Below are positions 19,852-28,259 of a DNA stretch of 64,000 bases, in pieces. The translations under genes were made by a program, and so were the position numbers. This DNA is from Grimontia sedimenti. Lineage in GTDB: Bacteria > Pseudomonadota > Gammaproteobacteria > Enterobacterales > Vibrionaceae. The stretch is taken from positions 310,001-374,000 of the forward strand of contig NZ_JAALDL010000001.1 in assembly GCF_011045095.1 (NCBI RefSeq), given 5' to 3'. The notes below the pieces were generated by a model. That model saw only the letters and a list, made by a program, of their open reading frames with translations. It had not been told where the DNA came from and searched no databases. How positions within the stretch are numbered: the first letter of the stretch is position 1; each line of letters starts with the position of its first letter.

Positions 19852-20664
19852 ATGAATTCGATTCAGATAAACGGCAAAAATATGTCGTACTTGGATGTTG
19901 GTGAAGGTCCAGTTGTACTGTTTGGCCACAGTTATTTGTGGGACAGCGAAATGTGGCGCCCACAGATTGATGCGTTAAGCCAAAATTATCGTTGTATTGT
20001 TCCTGATCTTTGGGCTCATGGTCAGTCGGATGCAGCGCCGGAAAGTACCACTTCGCTGATTCACTATGCTGATGACATTTTGGCATTGATGGACAAGTTG
20101 GATATTGAGCAGTTTGCGATAGTGGGTCTATCTGTTGGCGGTATGTGGGGTGCTGAGTTAGCGCTAAAAGCACCAGCACGTGTAAGTGCATTGGTATTGA
20201 TGGACACATTCATTGGTTATGAGCCTGAAGTAGCGAAAGCTAAATACTTCGGCATGTTCGATACCATTGAGCAAATGGGCGTCATTCCGCCACCAATGAT
20301 TGACGCGATTACGCCTTTATTCTTCGCCAATGATGCGGAAACGGCCAATCCAAAGTTGGTCGCCGATTTCAGAGAAAAGCTAGCAAATCTGAAAGATGAA
20401 GAGGCGAGAAACGTTGTCAGGGTAGGCCGTATGGTCTTTGACCGCAGAGATACCTTTGACGATATCGAAAAACTGACTTTGCCGACACTTATCATGGTCG
20501 GTGCCGAAGACAAACCGCGTCCGCCGCTTGAATCTATGTTGATGCATGATGCGATTGATGGCAGCGAATACACCGTCATTCCAAAGGCTGGCCACATTAG
20601 CAATCTTGAGCAAGACGTATTTGTTACCGAAGCATTGCGCAAATTTCTTTCAAGCCAGCTTTAA
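19852..20664 (+). CDS. Alpha/beta hydrolase
   Basis: A 270-residue cytosolic alpha/beta-hydrolase. The nucleophile elbow is GLSVGG (S94), the oxyanion region follows VVLFGHSYLWDSEMW, and the catalytic His is likely H248 in AGHISNLE; the acid is probably the Asp in GAEDKPRPP. It resembles the 3-oxoadipate enol-lactonase/esterase group, but no aromatic-degradation genes are near, so the substrate is unknown. The start has AGGGA ahead. Single gene with terminator. Confidence 0.88.
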   Translation: MNSIQINGKNMSYLDVGEGPVVLFGHSYLWDSEMWRPQIDALSQNYRCIVPDLWAHGQSDAAPESTTSLIHYADDILALMDKLDIEQFAIVGLSVGGMWGAELALKAPARVSALVLMDTFIGYEPEVAKAKYFGMFDTIEQMGVIPPPMIDAITPLFFANDAETANPKLVADFREKLANLKDEEARNVVRVGRMVFDRRDTFDDIEKLTLPTLIMVGAEDKPRPPLESMLMHDAIDGSEYTVIPKAGHISNLEQDVFVTEALRKFLSSQL

Positions 20665-20683
20665 CCCTGATTAAAGCAATGAT

Positions 20684-20708
20684 AAAGCCGCAGTTTGCGG
20701 CTTTTTTT
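20684..20708 (+). terminator. Rho-independent terminator
   Basis: Stem AAAGCCGCA / TGCGGCTTT with a three-base loop and a T run. Confidence 0.88.
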
Positions 20709-20793
20709 ATGATGCTTTTCTATCAAAACTCATCGGATCTGTTTAGGTAGTGAGACAGAGCGAACGATCGTTTGATTCAACGGCAAACCCTCA

Positions 20794-20845
20794 TTGTTAA
20801 GGAAATGTGAATCCTTATACTGCACCAAAAGAAAGCGCTTTCTTT
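20794..20845 (+). promoter_or_regulatory. Promoter with LacI-type operator for the GH81 gene
   Basis: A sigma-70-like pair, TTGTTA (20794-20799) and TATACT (20816-20821), is separated by 16 bases. The perfect 18-base palindrome AAAGAAAGCGCTTTCTTT (20828-20845) sits where transcription would begin. Its GAAAGCGCTTTC core is the usual form of LacI/GalR-family operators. A repressor there would block the laminarinase gene until a sugar inducer appears. No LacI-family gene is in the window. Confidence 0.6.
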
Positions 20846-20880
20846 GCATTATTAGTGCGTACACCATAAGGAGTTTGGGT

Positions 20881-23800
20881 TTGAAGAAATACTGCCGTTT
20901 GCTGTTTGTGACGTTAGCAACTCTAGTTCTTGCTGCCTGTGGAGGCGGCGGTGGAGGAGATACCGACTCCGGCACGCAACTTTATACCCTGACTGTGAAT
21001 GTCACAGACAACTCCCGTGCTCCGTTGAGCGATGCGACAGTGAGTGTCGATAGCAAAAGCGCTCAAACGAATGCTTCTGGTGTTGCAGAGTTCTCACTCG
21101 CCAGCGGCACTTACAGTGTGTCTGTTCAAAAAAGTGGCTTCGAAACCTCTCAGTTAACAGCGACGCTAGGGAGTGTTGCCCAAACGTTGGATGTCAGCAT
21201 GGCATCAACCCAGACCGTGACAGAGGGCGGAGAAAGTAGCGGCGGTGATTCCGGCACTAATGGCGGCTCAGAAGAACAAGGCGGATCAGGCGATAGCGGC
21301 ACGGGTTCCGAAGAAGGCTCAGGCGAAGGTGGCGATACAGATTCTGGCGGTACTGATGGTGGTTCCGGGGAAGATGGCTCAGAAGGCACTGAAGAAGGTG
21401 GAAGCGAGGAGACAAGCAACACCAGCGAATTGACCGTAAAAGTGGTCAATGCCGATACAAACGAAACGCTAAGCGTTGCCACCATTGAAATTGATGGAAC
21501 AACACTTCAGACCGACACTGCTGGTGAAGCTGTATTTAGCCTGGCTTATGGTGCACATCAGATCTCAGTATCTCATACAGACTATGAATCGAAACAACAG
21601 ATCACCTATCTCTCAACAAGTGAACAGTTAGTAACTGTTGCGCTTTCTGCTAAAGAAGTGGAACCGCCTGTAGAGCCACCAGTGGAACCACCGAGTTCCA
21701 ATGAAATCGCCTATGTGTACCATTCATCGTTTGCGCCTTCTTTCGAATTTGAACATCAGGGTGACGCCTGGAACTCAGGTTCGACAGCTGTGTGGAATCC
21801 ATCTGGTAGCCAATTTGCTCAAAGTATTCAGGTAACAAGTGGCAGCAGTTGGGGAGCCCCATTTGCGGTTGCTGCATGGGGTAATGAATCTGCAAACGCT
21901 GTTGATACGACAGGTTTTGATCTTCTTCGTTTCAAATACAAATCAGACTTCGCAACGCAAGTTGAAGTGTCTATCCAAGGTGTAAACAGCACAGAATCAA
22001 AAGTGGTTTACTCGCTTGGCACTGCTGTTGCTTTGGGTAACGACTGGTATGAAATGGAAGTGCCATTCCCTGGGTTTGACGATCTGACCTGGATTGGTTT
22101 GATGTTCGCGGGTGACGGTACTATCGAAATCACAGACATTTATCTGGAAAACGTACCGTCAGATGCTTTCGTGACGCAATATGGCGCCGGTAACGTGGCA
22201 AACACATTCAACCCTGAGGGTTATGGCTGTACGGTAGACCATGGTTTTTGGGTTTCGAATGCTGGTGTGGTTGAACCGGGTGTACCTTCTTGTGACAACA
22301 TAGGCACGCCAAAACAGCTTTACCCACAAATAGTTCCTGAACTGGAAGACCAACCTATTGCTACCCACAAATGGTGGGGTTCTGTTTCATTCTACGGTGA
22401 AATGACGATCGGCGATCCGAACGATGCTGGCTACATTACACCTGATCCAGTCACCGCCCGCATTTCAGAGCGCGGTGCAAGAATCATGGGCATTCCTAAT
22501 GCACTGCAAGGGCAGGGTAACTTGTTCCAATACGTGGTTCCTGACCCATTCAACGAAGTATTTGATGGTATTGCCGTTGCCAACAGCAAGCACTCCAATA
22601 TGGAAGGCTATCTGAAAGACCATAGTGATGGTGCGATGACGGTCGAGTGGTGGGCTGATTCCTCGCCAGTGATGGAAGCCACTTTTGTGCATGGCTCTCC
22701 TTATGTTTACTTCAAGTCTTACGACGGTGATTTCCAGATTAAAACGACCAGCTCTGATGGAGGCCAGAAAGGCACTTTCTATCAAAACAGCCAATCTTTG
22801 GGCGTGTGGACGGATATTGCAGGCAATAGAAACAGCTTTCTAATCGTTGGTGAAGGCAATACCTCCTTTAGTAATGTTTCCGGCAATCTCATTACGGTCA
22901 GTAACCCTGCGAAAGAAATGACAGTAGCCCTTTTGCCATCAGCGGGCACGCCAAGCAGTGCTGAATCAGCATATTTCGAAAGTCTTGCTCGCCAAGTTGT
23001 TCGTGATGTAGAGATCGCTTATTCGGTTAATCATGCAAACAATGAAGTGACGGTGTCACATGCATATCTTGATGCCAGCGGTAATCCAATTGAAACCCTT
23101 GCAGGAATGCAGCCTCTTCATTGGAAAAACAGCAATGCAACGCCGACACAATACAGCGTGCGCAGTACTCGCGGCATCACCAAGTTCGTTCAAAGTAATG
23201 GCTTCAGTTATACGCTGCCATTTGTAGGGGTGTTGCCTTTCTTACCGAATGTTGCTGACCTTGATCTGAACACTTTACGTGCTCTGGTTACTGAATACAT
23301 GAACGGTGGAGAGCACTCTTGGAACCCTTACACAGACACCTACTGGTCCGGTAAGAGCTATGGTAAAGCTGCCGAAATTATCGCTATTGCACGTGATATT
23401 GGTATGACATCAGAAGCCAATACCTTAACCGCTTGGTTGAAGGGTGAACTTGAAGATTGGTTTACCGCTGATACATCTGGAGATCTCGATACCGTTAAAT
23501 ACTTTGTTTATGACGAGTTATGGACGACCTTATTAGGTGTTGAAGAATCGTTTGGCGCACACCAACAACTCAATGACCATCACTTCCATTATGGCTACTT
23601 TGTCCGTGCTGCTGCTGAAGTATGTCGCACAGATAAATCATGGTGTGGTGAAGATCAGTATGGGCCAATGGTTGATTTGCTGATCCGCGATTACGCAGCG
23701 AGCAAGGGTGATGACATGTTCCCATACTTGCGTAATTTCGATCCGGCTAATGGTTTCTCTTGGGCGTCCGGCCACGCGAACTTTGCGTTGGGTAACAACA

Positions 23801-24558
23801 ACGAATCAACCTCTGAAGCTGCAAACTCTTACGGTGCCATCATCCTTTATGGGTTAATTAAAGGTGACCAAGAGTTGGTAGACAAAGGTATCTATCTACA
23901 CGCCTCGTCTGCCGCGACGTATTGGGAATATTGGAACAACCTTGATGGTTACCGAAATGCCTCGCCGTCTTACCCAGATTTGGGTGACAGCTATGACAAC
24001 TTCCCAGATAACTATAACCAGATCACAACGTCGATTATCTGGGGACAGGGCGCTTCATTCTCGACCTGGTTCAGCCCTGCCTTTGCCCACATTCTTGGGA
24101 TTCAGGGATTACCGCTGAACCCATTGGTATTCCATGTTGGTTTACATGCTGACTACATGAAAGATTATGTCGAGGTGGGTTTGACAGAATCTTCAAACCG
24201 TAAACCTTCAGGTTTACTGGATGGCCACTGGCGAGATATTTGGTGGAACCTTTGGGCGATGACAGATGCTGATGCGTCTATCGCAGATTATGAAACCGTA
24301 GGCTCCAACTACATTCCGGAAGAGGGGGAGTCAAAAGCCCATACCTACCATTGGATATACAACTGGCAGGCGTTGGGACAACTTGAAACCGGAACGGGCG
24401 AATTGACAGCAGATTACCCAGCGGCTGTTGCCTTTAAGAACGGTAATACAATGACATATCTTGTCTACAACTATGATGATGTAGCCAAGACCGTGCGATT
24501 CAGTGATGGAACAACATTGAACGTACAAGCAAACAGTTTTGGCACCTTGGTGAAGTAA
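20881..24558 (+). CDS. GH81 endo-1,3-beta-glucanase (laminarinase), lipoprotein
   Basis: A protein of about 1225 residues with a lipobox (VLAAC, Cys20) followed by a Gly-rich stretch, so probably held at the cell surface. Two carboxypeptidase-regulatory-like beta domains (about 32-100 and 180-255) are split by a Gly/Ser/Glu linker (about 105-175), then a beta-rich possible carbohydrate-binding region (about 270-430). The GH81 catalytic part follows, with LNDHHFHYGYF and NGFSWASGHANFALGNNNES (about 955-985), which carry the conserved acidic residues of the family. GH81 enzymes cut laminarin or other 1,3-beta-glucans. The start is TTG 20881, set by AAGGAG seven bases ahead; a frame extending to 20794 would overlap the promoter. 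A LacI-type operator suggests sugar control. Confidence 0.9.
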   Translation: MKKYCRLLFVTLATLVLAACGGGGGGDTDSGTQLYTLTVNVTDNSRAPLSDATVSVDSKSAQTNASGVAEFSLASGTYSVSVQKSGFETSQLTATLGSVAQTLDVSMASTQTVTEGGESSGGDSGTNGGSEEQGGSGDSGTGSEEGSGEGGDTDSGGTDGGSGEDGSEGTEEGGSEETSNTSELTVKVVNADTNETLSVATIEIDGTTLQTDTAGEAVFSLAYGAHQISVSHTDYESKQQITYLSTSEQLVTVALSAKEVEPPVEPPVEPPSSNEIAYVYHSSFAPSFEFEHQGDAWNSGSTAVWNPSGSQFAQSIQVTSGSSWGAPFAVAAWGNESANAVDTTGFDLLRFKYKSDFATQVEVSIQGVNSTESKVVYSLGTAVALGNDWYEMEVPFPGFDDLTWIGLMFAGDGTIEITDIYLENVPSDAFVTQYGAGNVANTFNPEGYGCTVDHGFWVSNAGVVEPGVPSCDNIGTPKQLYPQIVPELEDQPIATHKWWGSVSFYGEMTIGDPNDAGYITPDPVTARISERGARIMGIPNALQGQGNLFQYVVPDPFNEVFDGIAVANSKHSNMEGYLKDHSDGAMTVEWWADSSPVMEATFVHGSPYVYFKSYDGDFQIKTTSSDGGQKGTFYQNSQSLGVWTDIAGNRNSFLIVGEGNTSFSNVSGNLITVSNPAKEMTVALLPSAGTPSSAESAYFESLARQVVRDVEIAYSVNHANNEVTVSHAYLDASGNPIETLAGMQPLHWKNSNATPTQYSVRSTRGITKFVQSNGFSYTLPFVGVLPFLPNVADLDLNTLRALVTEYMNGGEHSWNPYTDTYWSGKSYGKAAEIIAIARDIGMTSEANTLTAWLKGELEDWFTADTSGDLDTVKYFVYDELWTTLLGVEESFGAHQQLNDHHFHYGYFVRAAAEVCRTDKSWCGEDQYGPMVDLLIRDYAASKGDDMFPYLRNFDPANGFSWASGHANFALGNNNESTSEAANSYGAIILYGLIKGDQELVDKGIYLHASSAATYWEYWNNLDGYRNASPSYPDLGDSYDNFPDNYNQITTSIIWGQGASFSTWFSPAFAHILGIQGLPLNPLVFHVGLHADYMKDYVEVGLTESSNRKPSGLLDGHWRDIWWNLWAMTDADASIADYETVGSNYIPEEGESKAHTYHWIYNWQALGQLETGTGELTADYPAAVAFKNGNTMTYLVYNYDDVAKTVRFSDGTTLNVQANSFGTLVK

Positions 24559-24590
24559 AGACGCGATTAAGTAGTTAGCAGAATTATCAT

Positions 24591-24617
24591 ATCCAAGCAT
24601 CTTCATGATGTTTGGAT
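24591..24617. repeat. Extragenic inverted repeat
   Basis: ATCCAAGCATC and GATGTTTGGAT pair with one G-T wobble around a five-base loop. There is no T run, so it is not an obvious terminator. Its style matches short palindromes scattered between genes in Vibrio-type genomes. Confidence 0.5.
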
Positions 24618-24675
24618 TATTACCAATGTGTCGTTGACCACTGCCACTGGTTATTAGCGATACGATTGATACGCG

Positions 24676-24707
24676 CTCAACGGGGGAGACCTCGTTGAGT
24701 TTTTTTA
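24676..24707 (+). terminator. Rho-independent terminator
   Basis: CTCAACG (24676-24682) and CGTTGAG (24693-24699) followed by eight T residues, about 120 bases after the laminarinase stop. Confidence 0.75.
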
Positions 24708-24816
24708 TTTGTGGCAGGGCCTACAAAACAGAAAGCCGATTGTAATTTTTAAGCGAGTTTTCATATCTGTGTACGAACGGAAAACTTAGAACAGAAACAG
24801 AGAAAGGAAAACGACA

Positions 24817-25266
24817 ATGAAAAAATACGTAGTGGCTGCGGTGGCTTCAATGATGGTGGCATTTTCAGTACATGCTGAGAACGGATTGATAAAAATACAA
24901 AGTGCGCATTCTGTTGCTCAAACGGCAGATAATATTGAAGGATTCTTGAAGGAAAAAGGACTCACCCAGTTTGCACGCATTAATCATGCTGCTAACGCCG
25001 AGAAAGTAGGTTTGGAACTACGTCCTACAGAAGTGATCATCTTTGGTAATCCGAAGGTTGGCACTCCTCTGATGCAATGTGCGCAAAGCGTGGCGATCGA
25101 CTTGCCACAAAAAATGCTGATTAGCCAAGATGCGGAAAATAATGTTTGGTTAACCTACAACGACCCAATGTATCTGAAAGAGCGCCATAAAATGGAAGGT
25201 TGTGAAAAGGTGCTGGAGAGAGTGTCTAAAGTACTTGGTGCGATCAGCAAAACTGCGACAAAATAG
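24817..25266 (+). CDS. DUF302 family periplasmic protein
   Basis: A 149-residue protein with a signal peptide (cut near VHAEN) and a DUF302 domain, shown by LRPTEVIIFGNPKVGTPLMQ, the DLPQKMLI stretch and WLTYNDPMYLKERH. The family forms a small alpha/beta fold found in many bacteria; its function is not known. Placement after a signal peptide suggests a periplasmic role. The ATG has AAAGGAAAA ahead. Confidence 0.85.
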   Translation: MKKYVVAAVASMMVAFSVHAENGLIKIQSAHSVAQTADNIEGFLKEKGLTQFARINHAANAEKVGLELRPTEVIIFGNPKVGTPLMQCAQSVAIDLPQKMLISQDAENNVWLTYNDPMYLKERHKMEGCEKVLERVSKVLGAISKTATK

Positions 25267-25317
25267 TCTATTCAACATTTATGAAGCCCAGCATACGGCT
25301 GGGCTCCTCGTTATTGG

Positions 25318-25378
25318 TATATACCCAAACAACCTGAAGATGCTGAATGCGAGCATCTTCAGGTCGTTTGGGTATATA
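25318..25378. repeat. Long extragenic palindrome (27-bp arms)
   Basis: Bases 25318-25344 pair with 25352-25378 with one mismatch (A25331 against C25365) around a seven-base loop. The outer arm reads TATATACCCAAAC. A shorter imperfect stem (AGCCCAGC/GCTGGGCT, 25285-25305) lies just upstream. This looks like a mobile or repeated extragenic palindrome of the kind common in Vibrionaceae; it may also act as a transcript end. Confidence 0.75.
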
Positions 25379-25481
25379 TCCGATTTCTACCGCAATTTGA
25401 CGTAGCATGCATCGACAACCCCTCTTACTTACTGTCCAGTAAAAACCTGTCTGGGATGTTGTTTAACAAAAAGAGAGTACG

Positions 25482-26000
25482 ATGAAATTGGTGACCCCAT
25501 CATCGGGATATGAAAAAGCATTTCACGCATTTTACGATGACTTTTCAAAGAATGATCCAGAAAATGCTAATTACTATCAGGCAGCTAAAGTAGACTTTTC
25601 TGGCTACATTCAAAGCCTGTTAGATGAGTCTAAAGGGATCAATCTTCGGGAAGGGTTTGTACCTTGTAGCCATTTTTGGCTAGTGGATAGCGAGCAAAAT
25701 ATCCTTGGTGCTATCCGCGTTCGACATCACATAGACAATGATTTCCTTGCGTTGGAATGTGGCCACATTGGCTATGATATCGCTCCGTCACATCGCCGGA
25801 AGGGCCATGGCACCACTATGTTAAAGCTTGCCTTGCCACGGGCAAAATCACTCAGCATATCCAAAGTCCTGATTACGGCGGATGAAGACAATCTCGCTTC
25901 TCAAAAGATCATAAAAGCCAATGGTGGCCAGTATGAGAATACAATTGTTGGGAAAGTGAACAACTGGCGAATTGCTCGCTATTGGGTGGAATGCAAATGA
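25482..26000 (+). CDS. GNAT family N-acetyltransferase
   Basis: A 172-residue GNAT enzyme. The acetyl-CoA binding motif is seen in GHIGYDIAPSHRRKGHGTTM, followed by VLITADEDNLASQKIIKANGG, typical of the COG3981-like group. It would move an acetyl group from acetyl-CoA to an amine; the acceptor is unknown. The next acetyltransferase starts with an ATGA overlap, so the two are translationally coupled. The start has AGAG ahead. Confidence 0.87.
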   Translation: MKLVTPSSGYEKAFHAFYDDFSKNDPENANYYQAAKVDFSGYIQSLLDESKGINLREGFVPCSHFWLVDSEQNILGAIRVRHHIDNDFLALECGHIGYDIAPSHRRKGHGTTMLKLALPRAKSLSISKVLITADEDNLASQKIIKANGGQYENTIVGKVNNWRIARYWVECK

Positions 26001-26509
26001 CAGTTTCGCTTAAGCCTATTGATATCAGAGAGCGGCATGTTCTAGAGAGTCTGTTTTCTTACTATGTGTATGAGTTTTCGCAACCTTTAGGGCTAAGCCT
26101 TGATAGTGACGGTAAATACGCCTTCAAATCCGAAACGCTAAATCCGTATTGGCTTCGTGATGATCACCATCCGTATTTCATTTTGTCGGATGGTGAATTA
26201 GCCGGCTTTGTGCTGGTTCGTCGTTATCCACCCAATATTGCTGTGTGGGACATTGACCAGTTTTTTGTTTTACGCAAATTCAAAGGCAAAGGGATAGGTA
26301 GAAAGGCGCTATCAGCAGTTTTGGATAAACGACACGGTGATTGGCAAATCCGCATTTTAAAGGAAAATATTTCGGTACTTGGCTTCTGGCAGTCTGCGGT
26401 CGAAGCGCTGGTGGAAGGTGACTATTCTTTGGGCTTGGAAGTGGACACCGATTTAGAAATGTATTTTATTCATTTTCACTATCCAAGCACCTCAAAGATA
26501 TCAGAGTGA
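25997..26509 (+). CDS. GNAT family N-acetyltransferase, coupled second copy
   Basis: A 170-residue GNAT protein with the cofactor motif FFVLRKFKGKGIGRKAL and ending in an aromatic-rich strand. I set the start at ATG 25997, which overlaps the previous stop (ATGA), with GGTGGA upstream; the frame continues five codons further to 25982. A pair of different acetyltransferases in one operon could modify related small molecules. The substrate is unknown. Confidence 0.83.
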   Translation: MTVSLKPIDIRERHVLESLFSYYVYEFSQPLGLSLDSDGKYAFKSETLNPYWLRDDHHPYFILSDGELAGFVLVRRYPPNIAVWDIDQFFVLRKFKGKGIGRKALSAVLDKRHGDWQIRILKENISVLGFWQSAVEALVEGDYSLGLEVDTDLEMYFIHFHYPSTSKISE

Positions 26510-26639
26510 CAACGTGTCAAACACGCCAAGCCATCGGTAACACTCTTCAATCTCCCGTTACCAAATTCTCTTTATCTAATGAAACAGTTTGCACTAATAT
26601 GCTAGAACCCAATGCAGACTATCCCAACGTAGGCAGATT

Positions 26640-27068
26640 ATGATGAAAAAGATGATTGTTTCAGCGGCTATTGTTTTCGCGCTGGCAGGTTGTGAAGAGG
26701 CCAACGAGGCGATTGATAAAGCGCAAGAAGCGGCAAATAGCGCAGTAGATAGCATTCAAGATAAAGTCGATTCCGTTGATTTGAGCGAGCTGAATTTGGA
26801 TTCCCTGGAGAACGCGACAGCGTATGCCAAAGAGTTTACTGAGTCGATGGAAGAAGCACTCACTGCTGATTTGACGAATGCAGATGTCGTTGCGGATGTT
26901 CAGGAAAAAGTGGCGAACTCTTACGCTTGCTTGGTTGATGCCACTTCTGAAAGTACGGCAGAAAAGCTGCTGAACAAGTTCATGTCAGCGATTGGCAGTG
27001 AAGATACCCAATCTTTGATTGAGAAAGGTGTAGAGAAAGCCAAAGCGGCAAAAGAGTGTGTGATGTAA
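26640..27068 (+). CDS. Small helical lipoprotein, unknown function
   Basis: A 142-residue protein with lipobox ALAGC (about Cys18) and a long acidic, alanine-rich helical body (EEANEAIDKAQEAANSAVDS), with two later cysteines (YACLVDAT and KECVM) that could form a disulphide in the periplasm. I do not recognise the family. Either of two adjacent ATG codons may be the start. Single gene with terminator. Confidence 0.75.
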   Translation: MMKKMIVSAAIVFALAGCEEANEAIDKAQEAANSAVDSIQDKVDSVDLSELNLDSLENATAYAKEFTESMEEALTADLTNADVVADVQEKVANSYACLVDATSESTAEKLLNKFMSAIGSEDTQSLIEKGVEKAKAAKECVM

Positions 27069-27096
27069 TCGCACTAGCGATTTACATGAGACAACT

Positions 27097-27124
27097 AAGG
27101 CTGACTTTGCGTCAGCCTTTTTTA
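27097..27124 (+). terminator. Rho-independent terminator
   Basis: AAGGCTGAC and GTCAGCCTT with a five-base loop, then T run. Confidence 0.88.
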
Positions 27125-27248
27125 ATAAAATATGCGTATAAATGCATATTTAAAATCATCAATTTTGCACTTAATGACTGAAATGAACCTAGAGGAAGGC
27201 AGGTCTTAATCTAAAGAGTTGAACTTTAATCAGTAAGGAATGATAGAA

Positions 27249-27821
27249 GTGACTAAGCCAATAAAAGTAACACTTTATCGCTGGGGTGGCAGTTGGGGAC
27301 CTTTCAGTGTGAAGATTCCATGCGGGGAATGCACACTTACTAAAGACATCCTGAAAGATACCTTTGAAAAAGAGCTCGGTGATGTGCCCATTGAACTGGA
27401 AGTGAAAGATTGGCTTTCCCATTGGTGGGAACCTCTGAAAGTGGGAGCCTGGCATGCGCCAATCCTGATGGTAGAGGGCAAGCTCGTTAGCCAGGGTGAA
27501 GCGCTTAATCGCGGTGTACTTGTTCAATCTGTTATCAAAGAGTGGGCGAAACGCGACACACTGCAAGGCAACATCGTTTATGGCAAAGCAACGTGTCCGT
27601 ATTGCGTGAAAGCTAAAGAGATGTTGGCGGAAGCCGGGATTGAATATAACTATCACGATGTGGTGGTTGAAAGCGCCGCTTTATATCGCATGATCCCTGA
27701 AGTGAAAGCCATCATTGGTGAGAAAACGCCGGTTACGGTTCCTCAAATCTGGATGGACGGAAAATATATCGGCGGGGCAGATAACCTAGAGCAATGGCTG
27801 GCTTCGAAAGCTAACGCTTAA
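27249..27821 (+). CDS. Tandem thioredoxin-fold / glutaredoxin protein
   Basis: A 190-residue cytosolic protein with two redox modules. The N-terminal half is thioredoxin-like with a Cys pair C25-G-E-C28. The C-terminal half is a classic glutaredoxin with C116-P-Y-C119 in GKATCPYCVKAKEML, TVPQIW (cis-Pro) and GGADNL (glutathione site). The first domain looks too short and atypical to name. I chose GTG 27249 because AAGGA lies nine bases ahead; the ATG at 27240 directly abuts that site. It may reduce disulphides or mixed glutathione adducts of a specific partner. Confidence 0.82.
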   Translation: MTKPIKVTLYRWGGSWGPFSVKIPCGECTLTKDILKDTFEKELGDVPIELEVKDWLSHWWEPLKVGAWHAPILMVEGKLVSQGEALNRGVLVQSVIKEWAKRDTLQGNIVYGKATCPYCVKAKEMLAEAGIEYNYHDVVVESAALYRMIPEVKAIIGEKTPVTVPQIWMDGKYIGGADNLEQWLASKANA

Positions 27822-27837
27822 ATAGGTAAAGTATTTG

Positions 27838-27875
27838 AAAGCATCCGCTTGAGTGACTCAGCGGATGCTTTTTTT
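27838..27875. terminator. Bidirectional terminator
   Basis: AAAGCATCCGCT and AGCGGATGCTTT with an inner TGAG/CTCA extension, T run on plus and A run partly on minus. It separates the glutaredoxin gene from the converging lipoprotein gene. Confidence 0.85.
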
Positions 27876-27878
27876 GTT

Positions 27879-28181
27879 TTAGTCAGTGACTTTCAACAGT
27901 GTTTTAGTCTCGTTATCGAAGGTGAAAGCGCGCGATCGGAAGGCCATGGTAGACATGAAATACGGAATAATATCGACGGTTTCGCGGTACTCATAAACGT
28001 AAACCGTGGTATCAGCGGCTTCAATGATCTCATCAGGCTCACCATGATAAGAAACGACGCTGTCCATTGTGGTGACATTGGTTTGAGCGTTGAATGCATC
28101 GAACTTCGCACTTTCATCAAAAGGCGTGGAACAGCCAGTCAGAGCGACTGATAGTGCGATAGCGAATACGAGCTTTTTCAT
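27879..28181 (-). CDS. Small lipoprotein, unknown function
   Basis: A 100-residue protein with a clear lipobox (ALTGC, Cys17) and a mature part DSVVSYHGEPDEIIEAADTTVYVYEYR that recalls the small SmpA/OmlA-like beta folds, though the match is too weak to assign. The start ATG has AGGGAAATAAC ahead. It probably sits in the outer membrane inner leaflet. It lies downstream of another lipoprotein gene but after a strong terminator. Confidence 0.75.
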   Translation of the reverse strand: MKKLVFAIALSVALTGCSTPFDESAKFDAFNAQTNVTTMDSVVSYHGEPDEIIEAADTTVYVYEYRETVDIIPYFMSTMAFRSRAFTFDNETKTLLKVTD

Positions 28182-28196
28182 GTTATTTCCCTACTT

Positions 28197-28224
28197 GCAA
28201 AAAAAGGGCGGATCAATACCGCCC
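28197..28224 (-). terminator. Rho-independent terminator
   Basis: Minus-strand stem GGGCGG / CCGCCC followed by seven T residues; ends the 28260-29198 gene. Confidence 0.88.
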
Positions 28225-28259
28225 AGTAAAAATGGGTGCCAAATCCAGTGTGAACTCTT

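Noticed and set aside
20794-20880. Extended N-terminus of the GH81 protein
   Set aside because: It would cover the promoter and operator and bury the lipoprotein signal peptide; AAGGAG fits TTG 20881.
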